Below, piece after piece: positions 1-11,931 of a stretch of 64,000 nucleotides of DNA. Source of the stretch: Aegilops tauschii subsp. strangulata (taxonomy: Eukaryota; Streptophyta; Magnoliopsida; Poales; Poaceae); the NCBI RefSeq assembly GCF_002575655.3, contig NC_053037.3, forward strand, positions 566,906,880 through 566,970,879, in the 5' to 3' direction. The position numbers were made by a program, and so were the translations under genes. The notes beneath the pieces were generated by a model. It did no database searches, was not told where the DNA came from, and saw only the letters and a list, made by a program, of their open reading frames with translations. Within the stretch, counting starts at the first letter, position 1, and every line of letters begins with the position of its first letter.

Positions 1-686
1 TCTAGAGTTAAAGGTGAACTTAAACTTATCAGTAAACATGCTTCTATGGTTACCACTCAAGTAGAACAAGTGCTTAAAGCTCAGAATGATTTGCTCAATG
101 GATTAAATAATAAGAAAAATGATAATGATGTTAGAGTTATGACTAGAGGGGGTAAAATGACTCAGGAACCTTTGTATCCCGAGGGCCATCCTAAGAGAGT
201 TGAGCAAGATTCTCAGAGAACTAATGTTGATGCACCTAGTCCTTCTAAGAAGAAGAAAAATAAAAATGATATGACTTTGCATGCTTCTAGTGAACCTGTT
301 GTTGACACACCTGAGAATCCCAATGATATTTCTATTTCTGATGTTGAAACACAATCTGGTAATGAACATGAACCTAGTGATAATATTAATGATGATGTTC
401 CTGATGATGCTCAACCTAGCAATGACAATGATGTAGAGATTGAACCTGTTGTTGATCTTGATAACCCACAATCAAAGAATCAACGTTATGATAAGAGAGA
501 CTTTGTTGCTAGGAAGCACGGTAAAGAAAGAGAACCATGGGTTCAGAAACCCATGCCTTTTCCTCCTAAACCATCCAAGAAAAAGGATGATGAGGATTTT
601 GAGCGCTTTGCTGAAATGATTAGACCTATCTTTTTGCGTATGCGTTTGACTCATATGCTTAAAATGAATCCTTATGCTAAGTATGT
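1..686 (+). pseudogene. Athila-type gypsy gag, C-terminal fragment
   Basis: The frame is open from the first base of the window, so the 5' end lies outside; an internal Met falls at 46. The product is acidic, rich in Asn/Asp, with a lysine run near residue 70. It ends in a W-V-Q-K-P-x-P-F-P-P block and N-P-Y-A-K-Y, the order I know from the C-terminal part of Athila-lineage gag (capsid precursor) proteins. Normal gag continues after PYAKY into a lysine-rich stretch; here the frame runs at 687 into the last bases of an LTR and stops. It is therefore a truncated, non-functional gag joined to another piece. Assignment to gag is fairly secure; the exact family is inferred. Confidence 0.75.
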
Positions 687-708
687 GTAGTAGACATCAA
701 GCAATTTC

Positions 709-728
709 TGGCGTCGTTGCCAGGGAGG
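709..728 (+). other. primer-binding site-like sequence of E1
   Basis: TGGCGTCGTTGCCAGGGAGG lies 9 bases after an LTR end (687-699). It resembles the TGGCGCCGTTGCCGGGG-type primer site of Athila-lineage elements, with two apparent transitions. This fixes the orientation of E1 as plus. Confidence 0.6.
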
Positions 729-827
729 TGAGTGCTTGAAGGTATATCTTTAGATCTTGCAATCAAATCTTTTAGTTTCTTGTTTTATCACTAGTTTAGT
801 TTATAAAAGAAAACTACAAAAAATTTG

Positions 828-1001
828 AAATTGAGGGTGCCTCATATGCTTCATCTTTTTAATATCTTTCATGAAAATAAGGATTCCGATAATTGTGCCA
901 AAGTGTTAGAAGAAGAATGCATTAAAATGTTTGGCACTAAATCTTTGAATGATGAGCATGATTGCAATGTTGTTAGTACAAACTCTTTGAATATCCATGG
1001 T
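828..1001 (+). pseudogene. leader ORF of E1, N-terminal part (split by E2)
   Basis: The frame contains M at 846 followed by L-H-L-F-N, and later K-M-F-G-T-K-S-L-N-D-E-H-D. The E2 copy at 44614-44904 (minus) has nearly the same protein, so the frame is shared by two separate elements. At 1001 the frame is cut by the E2 insertion. Removing E2 plus one TSD copy (45637 bp) puts it in phase with the ORF at 46639-47718. Function is unknown; see the downstream part for the zinc-knuckle motif. Confidence 0.6.
997..1001. repeat. target-site duplication of E2, left copy
   Basis: ATGGT directly before the LTR terminus TGATG. The same ATGGT follows the other LTR at 46634-46638. The perfect match at both ends shows that 1002-46633 is one integration event. 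Confidence 0.93.
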
Positions 1002-2081
1002 TGATGTCTACTACGCAACCTTCTTCTTGTAGACGTTGTTGGGCCTCCAAGTGCAGAGGTTCGTGGGACATTAGCAAATTTCCCTCAAGTGGATGACCTA
1101 AGGTTTATCAATCCGTGGGAGGCGTAGGGTGAAGATGGTCTCTCTCAAACAACCCTGCAACCAAATAACAAAGAGTCTCTTGTGTCCCCAACACACCCAA
1201 TACAATGGTAAATTGTATAGGTGCACTAGTTCGGCGAAGAGATGGTGATACAAGTGCAATATGGATGGTAGATATATGTTTTCGTAATCTGAAAATAGAA
1301 AAACAGCAAGGTAGCAAGTGGTAAAAGTGAGCGTAAACGGTATTGCAATGCTAGGAAACAAGGCCTAGGGGTCATACTTTCACTAGTGCAAGTTCTCTCA
1401 ACAATAATAACATAATTGGATCATATAACAATCCCTCAACATGCAACAAAGAGTCACTCCAAAGTCACTATATAATAGCGGAGAACAAACGAAGATATTA
1501 TTGTAGGGTACAAAACCACCTCAAAGTTATTCTTTCGGATAGATCTATTCAAGAGTTTGTAGTAAAATAACGCGAAGCTATTCTTTCTGTTCGATCTATC
1601 ATAGAGTTCGTACTAGAATAACACCTTAAGACACAAATCAACCAAAACCCTAATGTCACCTAGATACTCCAATGTCACCTCAAGTATCCGTGGGTATGAT
1701 TATACAGTATGCATCACACAATCTCAGATTCATCTATTCAACCAACACATAGAACCTCAAAGAGTGCCCCAAAGTTTCTACCGGAGAGTCAAGACGAAAA
1801 CGTGTGCCAACCCCTATGCATATGTTCATGAGGTTACAGAACTCGCAAGTTGATCCGCAAAACATACATCAAGTAGATCACGTGAATATCCCATTGTCAC
1901 CACAGATAAGCACACGCAAGACATACATCAAGTGTTCTCAAATCCTTAAAGACTCAATCCAATAAGATAACTTCAATGGAAAAACTCAATCCATTACAAG
2001 AGAGTAGAGGGGGAGAAACATCATAAGATCCAACTATAATAGCAAAGCTCGCGATACATCAAGATCGTGCCGAATCAAGAA

Positions 2082-2112
<31 letters not shown>

Positions 2113-2690
2113 TCAAACACATAGCTACTGGTACATACCCTCAGCCCCGAGGGTGATCTACTCCCTCCTCGTCATGGAGAGCGTCGGGATGATGAAGATG
2201 GCCACCGGTGAGGGATCCCCCCTCCGGCAGGGTGCCGAAACAGGGTCCCGATTGGTTTTTGGCGGCGGAACTCCCGATCTTGGTTATGTTCTAGGGGTTT
2301 CTGTATATATAAGAGGTTTTGGCATCAGGGACAAGTCAGGGGGGTCTCCGAGGCGGCCACGAGGTAGGGGGCGTGCCCAGGGGGGTAGGGCGCGGCCCCC
2401 ACCCTTGTCGGTGCCTCGGGACTCTTCTGGCCCATCTCCGATACTCCGTGGGCTTCTTGTGGTCCAAAAATAATCTCCGTCAATTTTCAGGTCAATTGTA
2501 CTCCGTTTGGTTTTCCTTTTTTGCGATACTCAAAGACAAGGAAAAAATAGAAACTTGCACTGGGCTCTAGGTTAATAGGTTAGTCCCAAAAATCATATAA
2601 AATAGCATATAAATGCATATAAAACAGCTAAGATTGATAATATCATAGCATGGAACAATCAAAAATTATAGATACGTTGGAGACGTATCA
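1002..2690 (-). repeat. E2 3' LTR (1689 bp)
   Basis: Begins TGATGTCTACTACGCAACC and ends GGAGACGTATCA as printed on the plus strand. It aligns along its whole length by eye with 44967-46633. It contains a (GA)n run at about 2086-2112. No gene lies within; the small ORFs across it are chance frames. Confidence 0.9.
2086..2112. repeat. (GA)n microsatellite in E2 LTR
   Basis: About thirteen GA units. The matching site in the other LTR at about 46045-46066 is shorter, so the tract changed length after integration. Confidence 0.85.
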
Positions 2691-5478
2691 AGAATCCCCA
2701 AGCTTAATTCCTGCTCGTCCTCGAGTAGGTAAATGATAAAAACAGAATTTTTTATGTGGAATGCTACCTAACATATTTATCAATGTAATCTTCTTTATTG
2801 TGGCAAGAATATTCAGATCCATAAGATTCAAAACAAAAGTTTAATATTGACATGAAAACAATAATACTTCAAGCATACTAACAAAGCAATCATGTCTTCT
2901 CAAAATAACATGGCCAAAGCAAGCTATCCCTACAAAATCATATATTATGGCTATGCTCTATCTTCATCACACAAAATATTCAAATCATGCACAACCCCAA
3001 TGACAAGCCAAGCAATTGTTTCATACTTTTGATGTTCTCAAACTTTTTCAATCTTCACGCAATACATGAGCGTGAGCAATGGACATAGCACTATAGGTGA
3101 ATAGAATGGTGGTTGTGGAGAAGACAAAAAGGAGAAGATAGTCTCACATCAACTAGGCGTATCAACGGTCTCTGGAGATGCCCATCAATAGATATCAATG
3201 TGAGTGATTAGGGATTGCCATGCAACGGATGCACTAGAGCTATAAGTGTATGAAAGCTCAACAAAAGAAACTAAGTGGGTGTGCATCCAACTCGCTTGCT
3301 CACGAAGACCTAGGGCATTTTGAGGAAGCCCATCATTGGAATATACAAGCCAAGTTCTATAATGTAAAATTCCCACTAGTATATGAAAGAGACAACATAG
3401 GAGACTCTCTATCATGAAGATCACGGTGCTACTTTGAAGCACAAGTGTGGTAAAAGGATAGTAACATTGTCCCGTCTCTCTTTTTCTCTCTCTCTTTTTT
3501 GGGGGCCTTCTCTTTTTCCCTTCTTTGGCCACTTTTTTATTTTATTTTTTATTTTTCGTCCGGAGTCTCATCCCGACTTGTGGGGGAATCATAGTCTCCA
3601 TCATCCTTTCCTCACTGGGACAATGCTCTAATAATGATGATCATGACACTTTTATTTACTTACAACTCAAAAATTACTTAGAACAAAATATGACTCTATG
3701 TGAATGCCTCCGGCTGTGTACCGGGATATGCAATGAATCAAGAGTGACATGTATAAAAGAATTATGAAGGTGGATTTGCCACAAATACGATGTCAACTAC
3801 ATGATCACGCAAGGCAATATGACAATGATGAAGCGTGTCATAATAAACAGAACGGTGGAAAGTTGCATTGCAATATATCTCGGAATGGCTATGGAAATGC
3901 CATTATAGGTAGGTATGGTGGCTGTTTTGAGGAAGGTAATGGTGGGTGTATGGTACCGGCGAAAGTTGCGCGGCACAAGAGAGGCTAGCAATGGTGGAAG
4001 GGTGAGAGTGCGTATAATCCATGGACTCAACATTAGTCATAAAGAACTCACATACTTATTGCAAAAATCTATTAGTTATCGAAACGAAGTACTACGCGCA
4101 TGCTCCTAGGGGGGTAGATTGGTAGGAAAAGACCATCGCTCGTCCCCGACCGCCACTCATAAGGAAGGCAATCAAAAAATAAACCATGCTCCGACTTCAT
4201 CACATAACGGTTCACCATACGTGCATGCTACAGGAATCACAAACTTTAACACAAGTATCTCTCAAATTCACAACTACTCACTAGCATGACTCTAATATTA
4301 CCATCCTCATATCTCAAAACAATCATAAGGAATCAAACTTCTCATAGTATTCAATGCACTTTATATGAAAGTTTTTATTATATCCATCTTGGATGCCCAT
4401 CATATTAGGACTAATTTTATAGCCAAAGCAAATTACCATGCTGTTCTAAAGACTCTCGAAATAATATAAGTGAAGCATGATAGTTCATCTATTTCTTCAA
4501 AATAAAACCACCGTCGTGCTCTAAGAAGATATAAGTGAAGCACTAGAGCAAATGACAAACCACTCCAAAAGATATAAGTGAAGATCAATGAGTAGTCGAA
4601 TAATTTTGTAACTACGTGAAGACTCTCTAACATTTAAGAATTTCAGATCTTGGGATATTATTCAAACAGCAAGTAAAACAAAAGAAAATAAAATGACGCT
4701 CCAAGTAAAACATATATCATGTGGTGAATAAAAATATAGCTCCAAGTAAGGTTACTGATGAACGAAGACGAAAGAGGGGATGCCTTCCAGGGCATCCCCA
4801 AGCTTAGGCTCTTGGTTGTCCTTGAATATTACCTTGGGATTCTTTGGGCATCCCCAAGCTTATGCTCTTGCCACTCTTTATTCCATAGTCCATTGAATCG
4901 TTACCCAAAACTACAAAACTTCAGAACACAAAACTCAACAGAAAACTCGTAAGCTCCGTTAGTATAAGAAAATAAATCACCACTTAAATACTGTTGTGAA
5001 CTCATTCTAACTTCATATTGGTGTAATATCTACTGTATTCCAACTTCTCTATGGTTCATACCCTCCGATACTACTCATAGATTCATCCAAATAAGCAAAC
5101 AACACAATGAAAACATAATCTGTCAAAAATAGAATAGTCTGTAGTAATCTGTATCATTCGAATACTTCTGTAACTTCAAAATTCTGAAATTTTGGTGGAC
5201 GTGAGGAATTTATCTATTGACCATCTGCAAAAATAATCAACCTAAAAGCACTCTCCAATAAAACATGGCAGCTAATCTCGTGAGCGGAAAAGTTTCTGTT
5301 TTTTATAGCAAGATCGCATAGACTTCACCCAAGTCTTCCCAAAGGTTGTACCTGGCACAAACACTAATTAAAACATAAAACCACATCTAAATAGAAGCTA
5401 GATGAATTATTTATTACTAAACAGGAGCAAAAGGCAAAGAACAAAAATAAAATTGGGTTGCCTCCCAACAAGCGTGAC
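2691..5478 (-). other. E2 internal region, 3' part, no domain-coding ORF
   Basis: AT-rich sequence between the 3' LTR of E2 and the E3 insertion. On the minus strand it ends in a purine tract with AAGCTTGGGGATT next to the LTR (2691-2705). Related AAGCTTGGGGATGC-like words recur near 4787-4802 and 4848-4861. No RT, integrase or protease motif appears in any frame. The E3 insertion falls directly after the word GGTTGCCTCCCAACAAGCG (5460-5474 region). Confidence 0.7.
5474..5478. repeat. degenerate target-site duplication of E3, left
   Basis: GTGAC before the LTR terminus TGTTTGACAC. The right copy at 44327-44331 is CTAAC. The two resemble each other with a couple of changes, and the E2 sequence continues naturally across the junction, supporting an old insertion here. 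Confidence 0.55.
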
Positions 5479-6007
5479 TGTTTGACACGAAAATGGAAAT
5501 GGACTTCGCTCATACAAAAAGATAGAAGGTTTCGTATAAGCGTCTCCCTTGACCCGGGGTACAAAGTGTTGCGGGCGTGCCAGTGTACAAAGTACACAAA
5601 TAGAAAATAAAGGAAAAAAGAAAGTGTAGGGCCTGCTGGCGCGGCCAAAGTGATCAAGCGATCGGGTCTCCTGGTTCCCGGGGGCCTCGGAAAGCCCCGG
5701 TTAATTACTCCCGCGGATAGTACCGCAGGACACCTCCGATAAACTGCGTAGTCGTCGTCTTCAGTCTTCGCTTTGCGTTCCTCATGCATGGTGGTGGTGT
5801 ATGTGTGTGGCGGCGGCAGAGTCCGTGTACAGAGTGGTACACGCACCGTCGAAAACGTGGCCTTTGCTCCGGCCATGCCCGCCTACGCCGTCTTGCCTCG
5901 TCGGTCTTGAGCGGCATTGATGTGGTTGTTGAAGTAGGTTGCATGGTTGGGCTTGGCTTGGACGTCGTCGATGACTTTGTAGATTCGCTGGAACTGCAAG
6001 GGGTATG
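5479..6007 (-). repeat. E3 3' LTR, segment 1
   Basis: Matches 41429-41957 of the uninterrupted E3 LTR. It ends at the GTATG used as target by E4. GC-rich; the ORFs here are accidental because the same sequence in the other LTR does not keep any single frame. Confidence 0.88.
6003..6007. repeat. target-site duplication of E4, left copy
   Basis: GTATG, repeated exactly at 11927-11931 after the other end of E4. Confidence 0.93.
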
Positions 6008-7727
6008 TGTTGGGGAACGTAGTAATTTCAAAAAATTTCCTACGAACACGCAAGATCATGGTGATGCATAGCAACGAGAGGGGAGAGTGTTGTCCACGTA
6101 CCCTCGTAGACCGATAGCGGAAGCGTTAACACAACGCGGTTGCTGTAGTCATACGTCTCCACGATCCGACCGATCAAGTACCGAACGTACGGCACCTCCG
6201 AGTTCAGCACACGTTCAGCTCGATGACGTCCCTCGAACACCGATCTAGCCGAGTTTTGAGGGAGAGTTTCGTCAGCACGACGGCGTGGTGACGATGATGA
6301 TGTTCTACCGACGCAGGGCTTCGCCTAAGCACCGCTACGATATTATCGAGGTGTAATATGGTGGAGGGGGGCACCGCACACGGCTAAGAGATCAATAGAT
6401 CAATTGTTGTGTCTATGGGGTGCCCCCTGCCCCCGTATATAAAGGAGCAAGGGGAGGCCGCCGGCCAAGGAGGAGGGCGCGCCAAGGGGGGAGTCCTACT
6501 CCCACCGGGAGTACGACTCCTCCTTTCCTTGTTGGAATAGGAGAAGGGAAGGGAGAAGGAGAAAGAAGGAAGGGGGCGCCCCCCCCCCTCCCTAGTCGAA
6601 TTCGGACTAGTCCATGAGGAGGGGTGCGGCCACCCATTGGGGCCTTTCTCTCCTTTCCAGTATGGCCCATTAAGGCCCAATACGAATTCCCGTAACTCTC
6701 CCGTACTCCGAAAAATACCCGAATCACTCGGAGCCTTTCCGAAGTCCGAATATAGTCGTCCAATATATCGATCTTTACCTCTCGACCATTTCGAGACTCC
6801 TCGTTAAGTCCCTGATCTCATCCGGGACTCCGAATTCCTTCGGTACATCAAAACATATAAACTCATAATATAACTGTCATCGTAACGTTAAGCGTGCGGA
6901 CCCTACGGGTTCGAGGACTATGTAGACATGACCGAGACACCTCTCCGGTCAATAACCAATAGCGGAACCTGGATGCTCATATTGGCTCCCACATATTCTA
7001 CGAAGATCTTTATCGGTCAAACCGCATAACAACATACGTTGTTCCCTTTGTCATCGGTATGTTACTTGCCCGAGATTCGATCGTCGGTATCTCAATACCT
7101 AGTTCAATCTCGTTACCGGCAAGTCTCTTTACTCGTTCCGTAATACATCATCCCGCAACTAACTCATTAGTTACAATGCTTGCAAGGCTTATAGTGATGT
7201 GCGTTACCGAGTGGGCCCAGAGATACCTCTCCGATAATCGGAGTGACAAATCCTAATCTCGAAATACGCCAACCCAACAAGTACCTTCGGAGACACCTGT
7301 AGAGCACCTTTATAATCACCCAGTTATGTTGTGACGTTTGGTAGCACACAAAGTGTTCCTCGTGTAAATGGGAGTTGCATAATCTCATAGTCATAGGAAC
7401 ATGTATAAGTCATGAAGAAAGCAATAGCAACATACTAAACGATCGAGTGCTAAGCTAACGGAATGGGTCAAGTCAATCACATCATTCTCCTAATGATGTG
7501 ATCCCGTTAATCAAATGACAACTCATGTCTATGGCTAGGAAACATAACCATCTTTGATCAACGAGCTAGTCAAGTAGAGGCATACTAGTGACACTCTGTT
7601 TGTCTATGTATTCACACATGTATCAAGTTTCCGGTTAATACAATTCTAGCATGAATAATAAACATTTATCATGATATAAGGAAATAAGTAATAACTTTAT
7701 TATTGCCTCTAGGGCATATTTCCTTCA
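6008..7727 (-). repeat. E4 3' LTR (Angela, 1720 bp)
   Basis: Complete, from TGTTGGGGAACG to CATATTTCCTTCA as printed. On the minus strand it is preceded by a purine tract containing AAGTGGGAGAC (7728-7738). Confidence 0.93.
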
Positions 7728-8567
7728 GTCTCCCACTTGCACTAGAGTCAATAATCTAGTTCACATCACCATGTGATTTAACATCAATAGTTCACATCAC
7801 CATGTGATTAACACCCATAGTTCACATCGTCATGTGACCAACACCCAAAGGGTTTACTAGAGTCAGTAATCTAGTTCACATCGCTATGTGATTAAAACCC
7901 AAAGAGTACTAAGGTGTGATCATGTTTTGCTTTGTGAGATAATTTTAGTCAACGGGTCTGTCACATTCAGATCCGTAAGTATTTTGCAAATTTCTATGTC
8001 TACAATGCTCTGCATGGAGTTACTCTAGCTAATTGCTCCCACTTTCAATATGTATCTAGACCGAGACTTAGAGTCATATAGATTAGTGTCAAAACTTGCA
8101 TCGACGTAACCCTTTACGACGAACCTTTTATCACTTCCATAATCGAGAAACATATCCTTATTCCAGTAAGGATAATTTTGACCGCTGTCTAGTGATTTAC
8201 TCCTAGATCACTATTGTACTCCCTTGCCAAAATCAGTTTAGGGTACACAATAGATCTGGTACACAGCATGGCATACTTTATAGAATCCTATGGCCGAGGC
8301 ATAGGGAATGTCTTTCATTCTTTTTCTATCTTCTGCCGTGGTCGGGCTTTGAGTCTTACTCAATTTCACACCTTGTAACACAGGCAAGAAACTCTTTCTT
8401 TGATTGTTCCATTTTGAACTACTTCAAAATCTTGTCAAGGTATGTACTCATTGAAAAACTTATCAAGCGTCTTGATCTATCTCTATAGATCTTGATGCTC
8501 AATATGTAAGCAGCTTCACCGAGGTCCTTCTTTGAAAAACTCCTTTCAAATACTCCTTTATGCTTTG
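7728..8567 (-). other. E4 3' end of pol and untranslated tail, decayed
   Basis: No open frame of length remains. The minus strand still shows the expected position for RNase H but is broken in all frames. At 7757-7893 a short unit with GTTCACATC..CATGTGA, each partly palindromic, recurs four times at 30-75 bp spacing. Similar repeats are a usual feature of the Angela 3' region. Confidence 0.6.
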
Positions 8568-8900
8568 CAGAATAATTCTACATTATTTCCAATCAACAAT
8601 ATGTTATTCACATATACTTATCAGAAATGTTGTAGTGCTCCCACTCACTTTCTTGTAAATACAGGCTTCACCACAAGTCTGTATAAAACTATATGCTTTG
8701 ATCAACTTATCAAAGCGTATATTCCAACTCTGAGATGCTTGCACTAGTCCATAGATGGATCGCTGGAGCTTGCATATTTTGTTAGCACCTTTAGGATTGA
8801 TAAAACCTTCTGGTTGCATCATATACAATTCTTCTTTAATAAATCCATTAAGGAATGCAGTTTTGTTTATCCATTTGCCAGATTTCATAAAATGCGGCAA
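8568..8900 (-). pseudogene. E4 reverse transcriptase, middle part, mutated active site
   Basis: The minus-strand product shows T-A-F-L-N-G and G-F-x-N-P-K-G then S-I-Y-G-L-x-Q-A-S, a copia RT fragment. The catalytic tetrad YVDD, expected next, reads Y-V-N-N (codons 8603-8614) in a shifted frame: both aspartates have become asparagine, and a frameshift separates the two parts. The enzyme would be dead even without the other breaks. The Asp-to-Asn changes are G-to-A on the coding strand, as expected from decay of methylated cytosine. Confidence 0.8.
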
Positions 8901-8967
8901 TTGCTAACATGATTCAGACAGACTTAAGCATAGATACGAGTGAGAAACTCTCATCGTAGTCAACACC

Positions 8968-10233
8968 TTAAACTTGTCGAAAACCTTTTGCGACAATTCT
9001 AGCTTTGTAGATAGTAACACTACTATCAGCGTCCGTCTTCCTCTTGAAGATCCATTTAATCTCAATGGCTCGCCGATCATTGGGCAAGTCAATCAAAGTC
9101 CATACTTTGTTCTCATACATGGATCCCATCTCGGATTTCATGGCCTCAAGCCATTTTGCGGAATCTGGGCTCACCATTGCTTCTTCATAGTTCGTAGGTT
9201 TGTCATGGTCTAGTAACATAACCTCCAGAACAGGATTACCGTACCACTCTGGTGCGGATCTTAATCTGGTTGACCTCCGAGGTTCAGTAATAACTTGATC
9301 TGAAGTTTCTTGATCATTATCATTAACTTCCCCACTAATTGGCGTAGGTGTCGCAGAAACTAGTTTTTGTGATGATCTACTTTCCAATAAGGGAGCAGGT
9401 ACAGTTACCTCATCAAGTTCTACTTTCCTCCCACTCACTTCTTTCGAGAGAAACTCCTTCTCTAGAAAGGATCCATTCTTAGCAACGAATGTCTTGCCTT
9501 CGGATCTGTGATAGAAGGTGTACCCAACAGTCTCCTTTGGGTATCCTATGAAGACACATTTCTCCGATTTAGGTTTGAGCTTATCAGGTTGAAGTTTCTT
9601 CACATAAGCATCGCAACCCCAAACTTTAAGATACGACACCATTGGTTTCTTGCCAAACCATAGTTCATAAGGTGTCGTTTCAACGGATTTTGATGGTGCC
9701 CTATTTAGAGTGAATGCAGCCGTCTCTAAAGCATAACCCCAAAACGACAGCGGTAAATCAGTAAGAGACATCATAGATCGCACCATATCTAGTAAAGTAT
9801 GATTACGACGTTCGGACACACCATTACGCTGTGGTGTTCCGGGTGGCATGAGTTGCGAAACTATTCCGCATTGTTTCAAATGAAGACCAAACTCATAACT
9901 CAAATATTCTCCTCCACGATCAGATCGTAGAAATTTTATTTTCTTGTTACGATGATTTTCAACTTCACTCTGAAATTTTTTGAACTTTTCAAATGTTTCA
10001 GACTTATGTTTCATCAAGTAGATATACCCATATCTGCTCAAATCATCTGTGAAGGTGAGAAAATAACGATATCCGCCACGAGCCTCAATATTCATCGGAC
10101 CACATACATCTGTATGTATGATTTCCAATAAATCTGTTGCTCTCTCCATAGTTCCGGAGAACGGTGTTTTAGTCATCTTGCCCATGAGGCACGGTTCGCA
10201 AGTACCAAGTGATTCATAATCAAGTGATTCCAA
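8968..10233 (-). pseudogene. E4 integrase and start of reverse transcriptase
   Basis: A 421-codon open frame. It holds the last two cysteines of the integrase zinc site (C-E-P-C), then the catalytic core with D in H-T-D-V-C-G-P, D in R-S-D-R-G-G-E-Y and E in N-G-V-S-E-R-R-N (D,D,E). A GKKP linker and a W-I-F-K-R-K RT start follow (I-Y-K-A-R-I-V-A-K-G). The N-terminal half of the zinc site, protease and gag are missing, and the frame shifts before the RT core. The full protein would be the Angela/BARE polyprotein. It is an internal fragment without a start of its own. Confidence 0.9.
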
Positions 10234-10256
10234 AATCTGGGCTCACCATCGCTTCT

Positions 10257-11926
10257 TCATGGTGATGCATAGCAACGAGAGGGGAGAGTGTTGTCCACGT
10301 ACCCTCGTAGACCGATAGCGGAAGCGTTAACACAACGCGGTTGATGTAGTCGTACGTCTTCACGATCCGACCGATCAAGTACCGAACGTACGGCACCTCC
10401 GAGTTCAGCACACGTTCAGCTCGATAACGTCCCTCGAACTCCGATCCAGCCGAGTGTTGAGGGAGAGTTTCGTCAGCACGACGGCGTGATGACGATGATG
10501 ATGTTCTACCGACGCAGAGCTTCGCCTAAGCACCGCTACGATATTATCGAGGTGTAATATGGTGGAGGGGGGCACCGCACACGGCTAAGAGATCAATAGA
10601 TCAATTGTTGTGTCTATGGGGTGCCCCCCTGCCCCCGTATATAAAGGAGCAAGGGGGAGGCCGCCGGCCAAGGAGGAGGGCGCGCCAAGGGGGGAGTCCT
10701 ACTCCCACCAGGAGTAGGACTCCTCCTTTCCTTGTTGGAATAGGAGAAGGGAAGGGAGAAGGAGAAAGAAGGAAGGGGGCGCCCCCCCTCCCTAGTCGAA
10801 TTCGGACTAGTCCATGGGGAGGGGTGTGGCCACCCTTTGGGGCCTTTCTCTCCTTTCCCGTATGGCCCATTAAGGCCCAATACGAATTCTCGTAACTCTC
10901 CGGTACTCCGAAAAATACCCGAATCACTCGGAACCTTTCCGAAGTCCAAATATAGTCGTCCAATATATCGATCTTTATGTCTCGGCCATTTCGAGACTCC
11001 TCGTCAAGTCCCTGATCTCATCCGGGACTCCGAACTCCTTCGGTACATCAAAACATATAAACTCATAATATAACTGTCATCGTAATGTTAAGCGTGCGGA
11101 CCCTACGGGTTCGAGAACTATGTAGACATGACCGTGACACCTCTCCGGTCAATAACGAATAGCGGAACCTGGATGCTTATATTGGCTGCCACATATTCTA
11201 CGAAGATCTTTATCGGTCGAACCGCATAACAACATACGTTGTTCCCTTTGTCATCGGTATGTTACTTGCCCGAGATTCGATCGTCGGTATCTCAATACCT
11301 AGTTCAATCTCGTTACCGGCAAGTCTCTTTACTCGTTCCGTAATACATCATCCCGCAACTAACTCATTAGTTACAATGCTTGCAAGGCTTATAGTGATGT
11401 GCATTACCGAGTGGGCCCAGAAATACCTCTCCGATAATCGCAGTGACAAATCTTAATCTCGAAATACGCCAACCCAACAAGTACCTTCGGAGACACCTGT
11501 AGAGCACCTTTATAATCGCCCTGTTACGTTGTGACGTTTGGTAGCACACAAAGTGTTCCTCCGGTAAACGGGAGTTGCATAATCTCATAGTCATAGGGAC
11601 ATGTATAAGTCATGAAGAAAGCAATAGCAACATACTAAACGATCGAGTGCTAAGCTAACGGAATGGGTCAAGTCAATCACATCACTCCTAATGATGTGAT
11701 CCCGTTAATCAAATGACAACTGATGTCTATGGCTAGGAAACATAACCATCTTTGATCAATGAGCTAGTCAAGTAGAGGCATACTAGTGACACTCTGTTTG
11801 TCTATGTATTCACACATGTATCAAGTTTCCGGTTAATACAATTCTAGCATGAATAATAAACATTTATCATGATATAAGGAAATAAATAATAACTTTATTA
11901 TTGCCTCTAGGGCATATTTCCTTCAG
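10257..11926 (-). repeat. E4 5' LTR (Angela), lacking its inner ~49 bp
   Basis: Matches 6057-7727 throughout. The inner end (plus-strand left) is cut at GGTGATGCAT, so the LTR terminus and primer site are missing. A TATA-like stretch for minus-strand transcription lies near 10637-10646. Confidence 0.9.
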
Positions 11927-11931
11927 TATGC
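11927..11931. repeat. target-site duplication of E4, right copy
   Basis: GTATG, identical to 6003-6007; the E3 LTR resumes with GTATGCCCCGCGGG as in 41954 onward. Confidence 0.93.

Larger units (their letters stand above)
687..1001 (+). mobile_element. E1 leader, left part (Sabrina-type)
   Basis: Bases 687-699 match the last 13 bases of the E2 LTR read on the opposite strand (GTAGTAGACATCA). A primer-binding-like stretch, then a leader that also occurs in E2 at 44614-44945 on the minus strand, follow. E1 is cut at 1001 by E2 and resumes at 46639. Only the tail of its 5' LTR remains. Confidence 0.75.
6008..11926 (-). mobile_element. E4, Angela/BARE-type copia retrotransposon with large internal deletion
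   Basis: LTRs at 6008-7727 and about 10257-11926 read on the minus strand as TGAAGGAAATATGCCC ... CCCCAACA, the Angela signature. A perfect GTATG TSD flanks the element. The 5' LTR (right) lacks about the last 49 bases. The primer site, gag, protease and the start of integrase are gone. What remains is integrase, the start of RT and a decayed RT/RNase H tail. See the finding on the junction at 10230-10262. Confidence 0.93.

Noticed and set aside
5364..6240. Several ORFs of 60-170 codons on both strands
   Set aside because: They lie in the GC-rich E3 LTR; no single frame is kept in the matching LTR copy at 41429-42200, and no domain is visible.
7757..7893. CRISPR-like array (short repeats with spacers)
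   Set aside because: Irregular spacing, only four units, inside the Angela 3' region of a plant genome.
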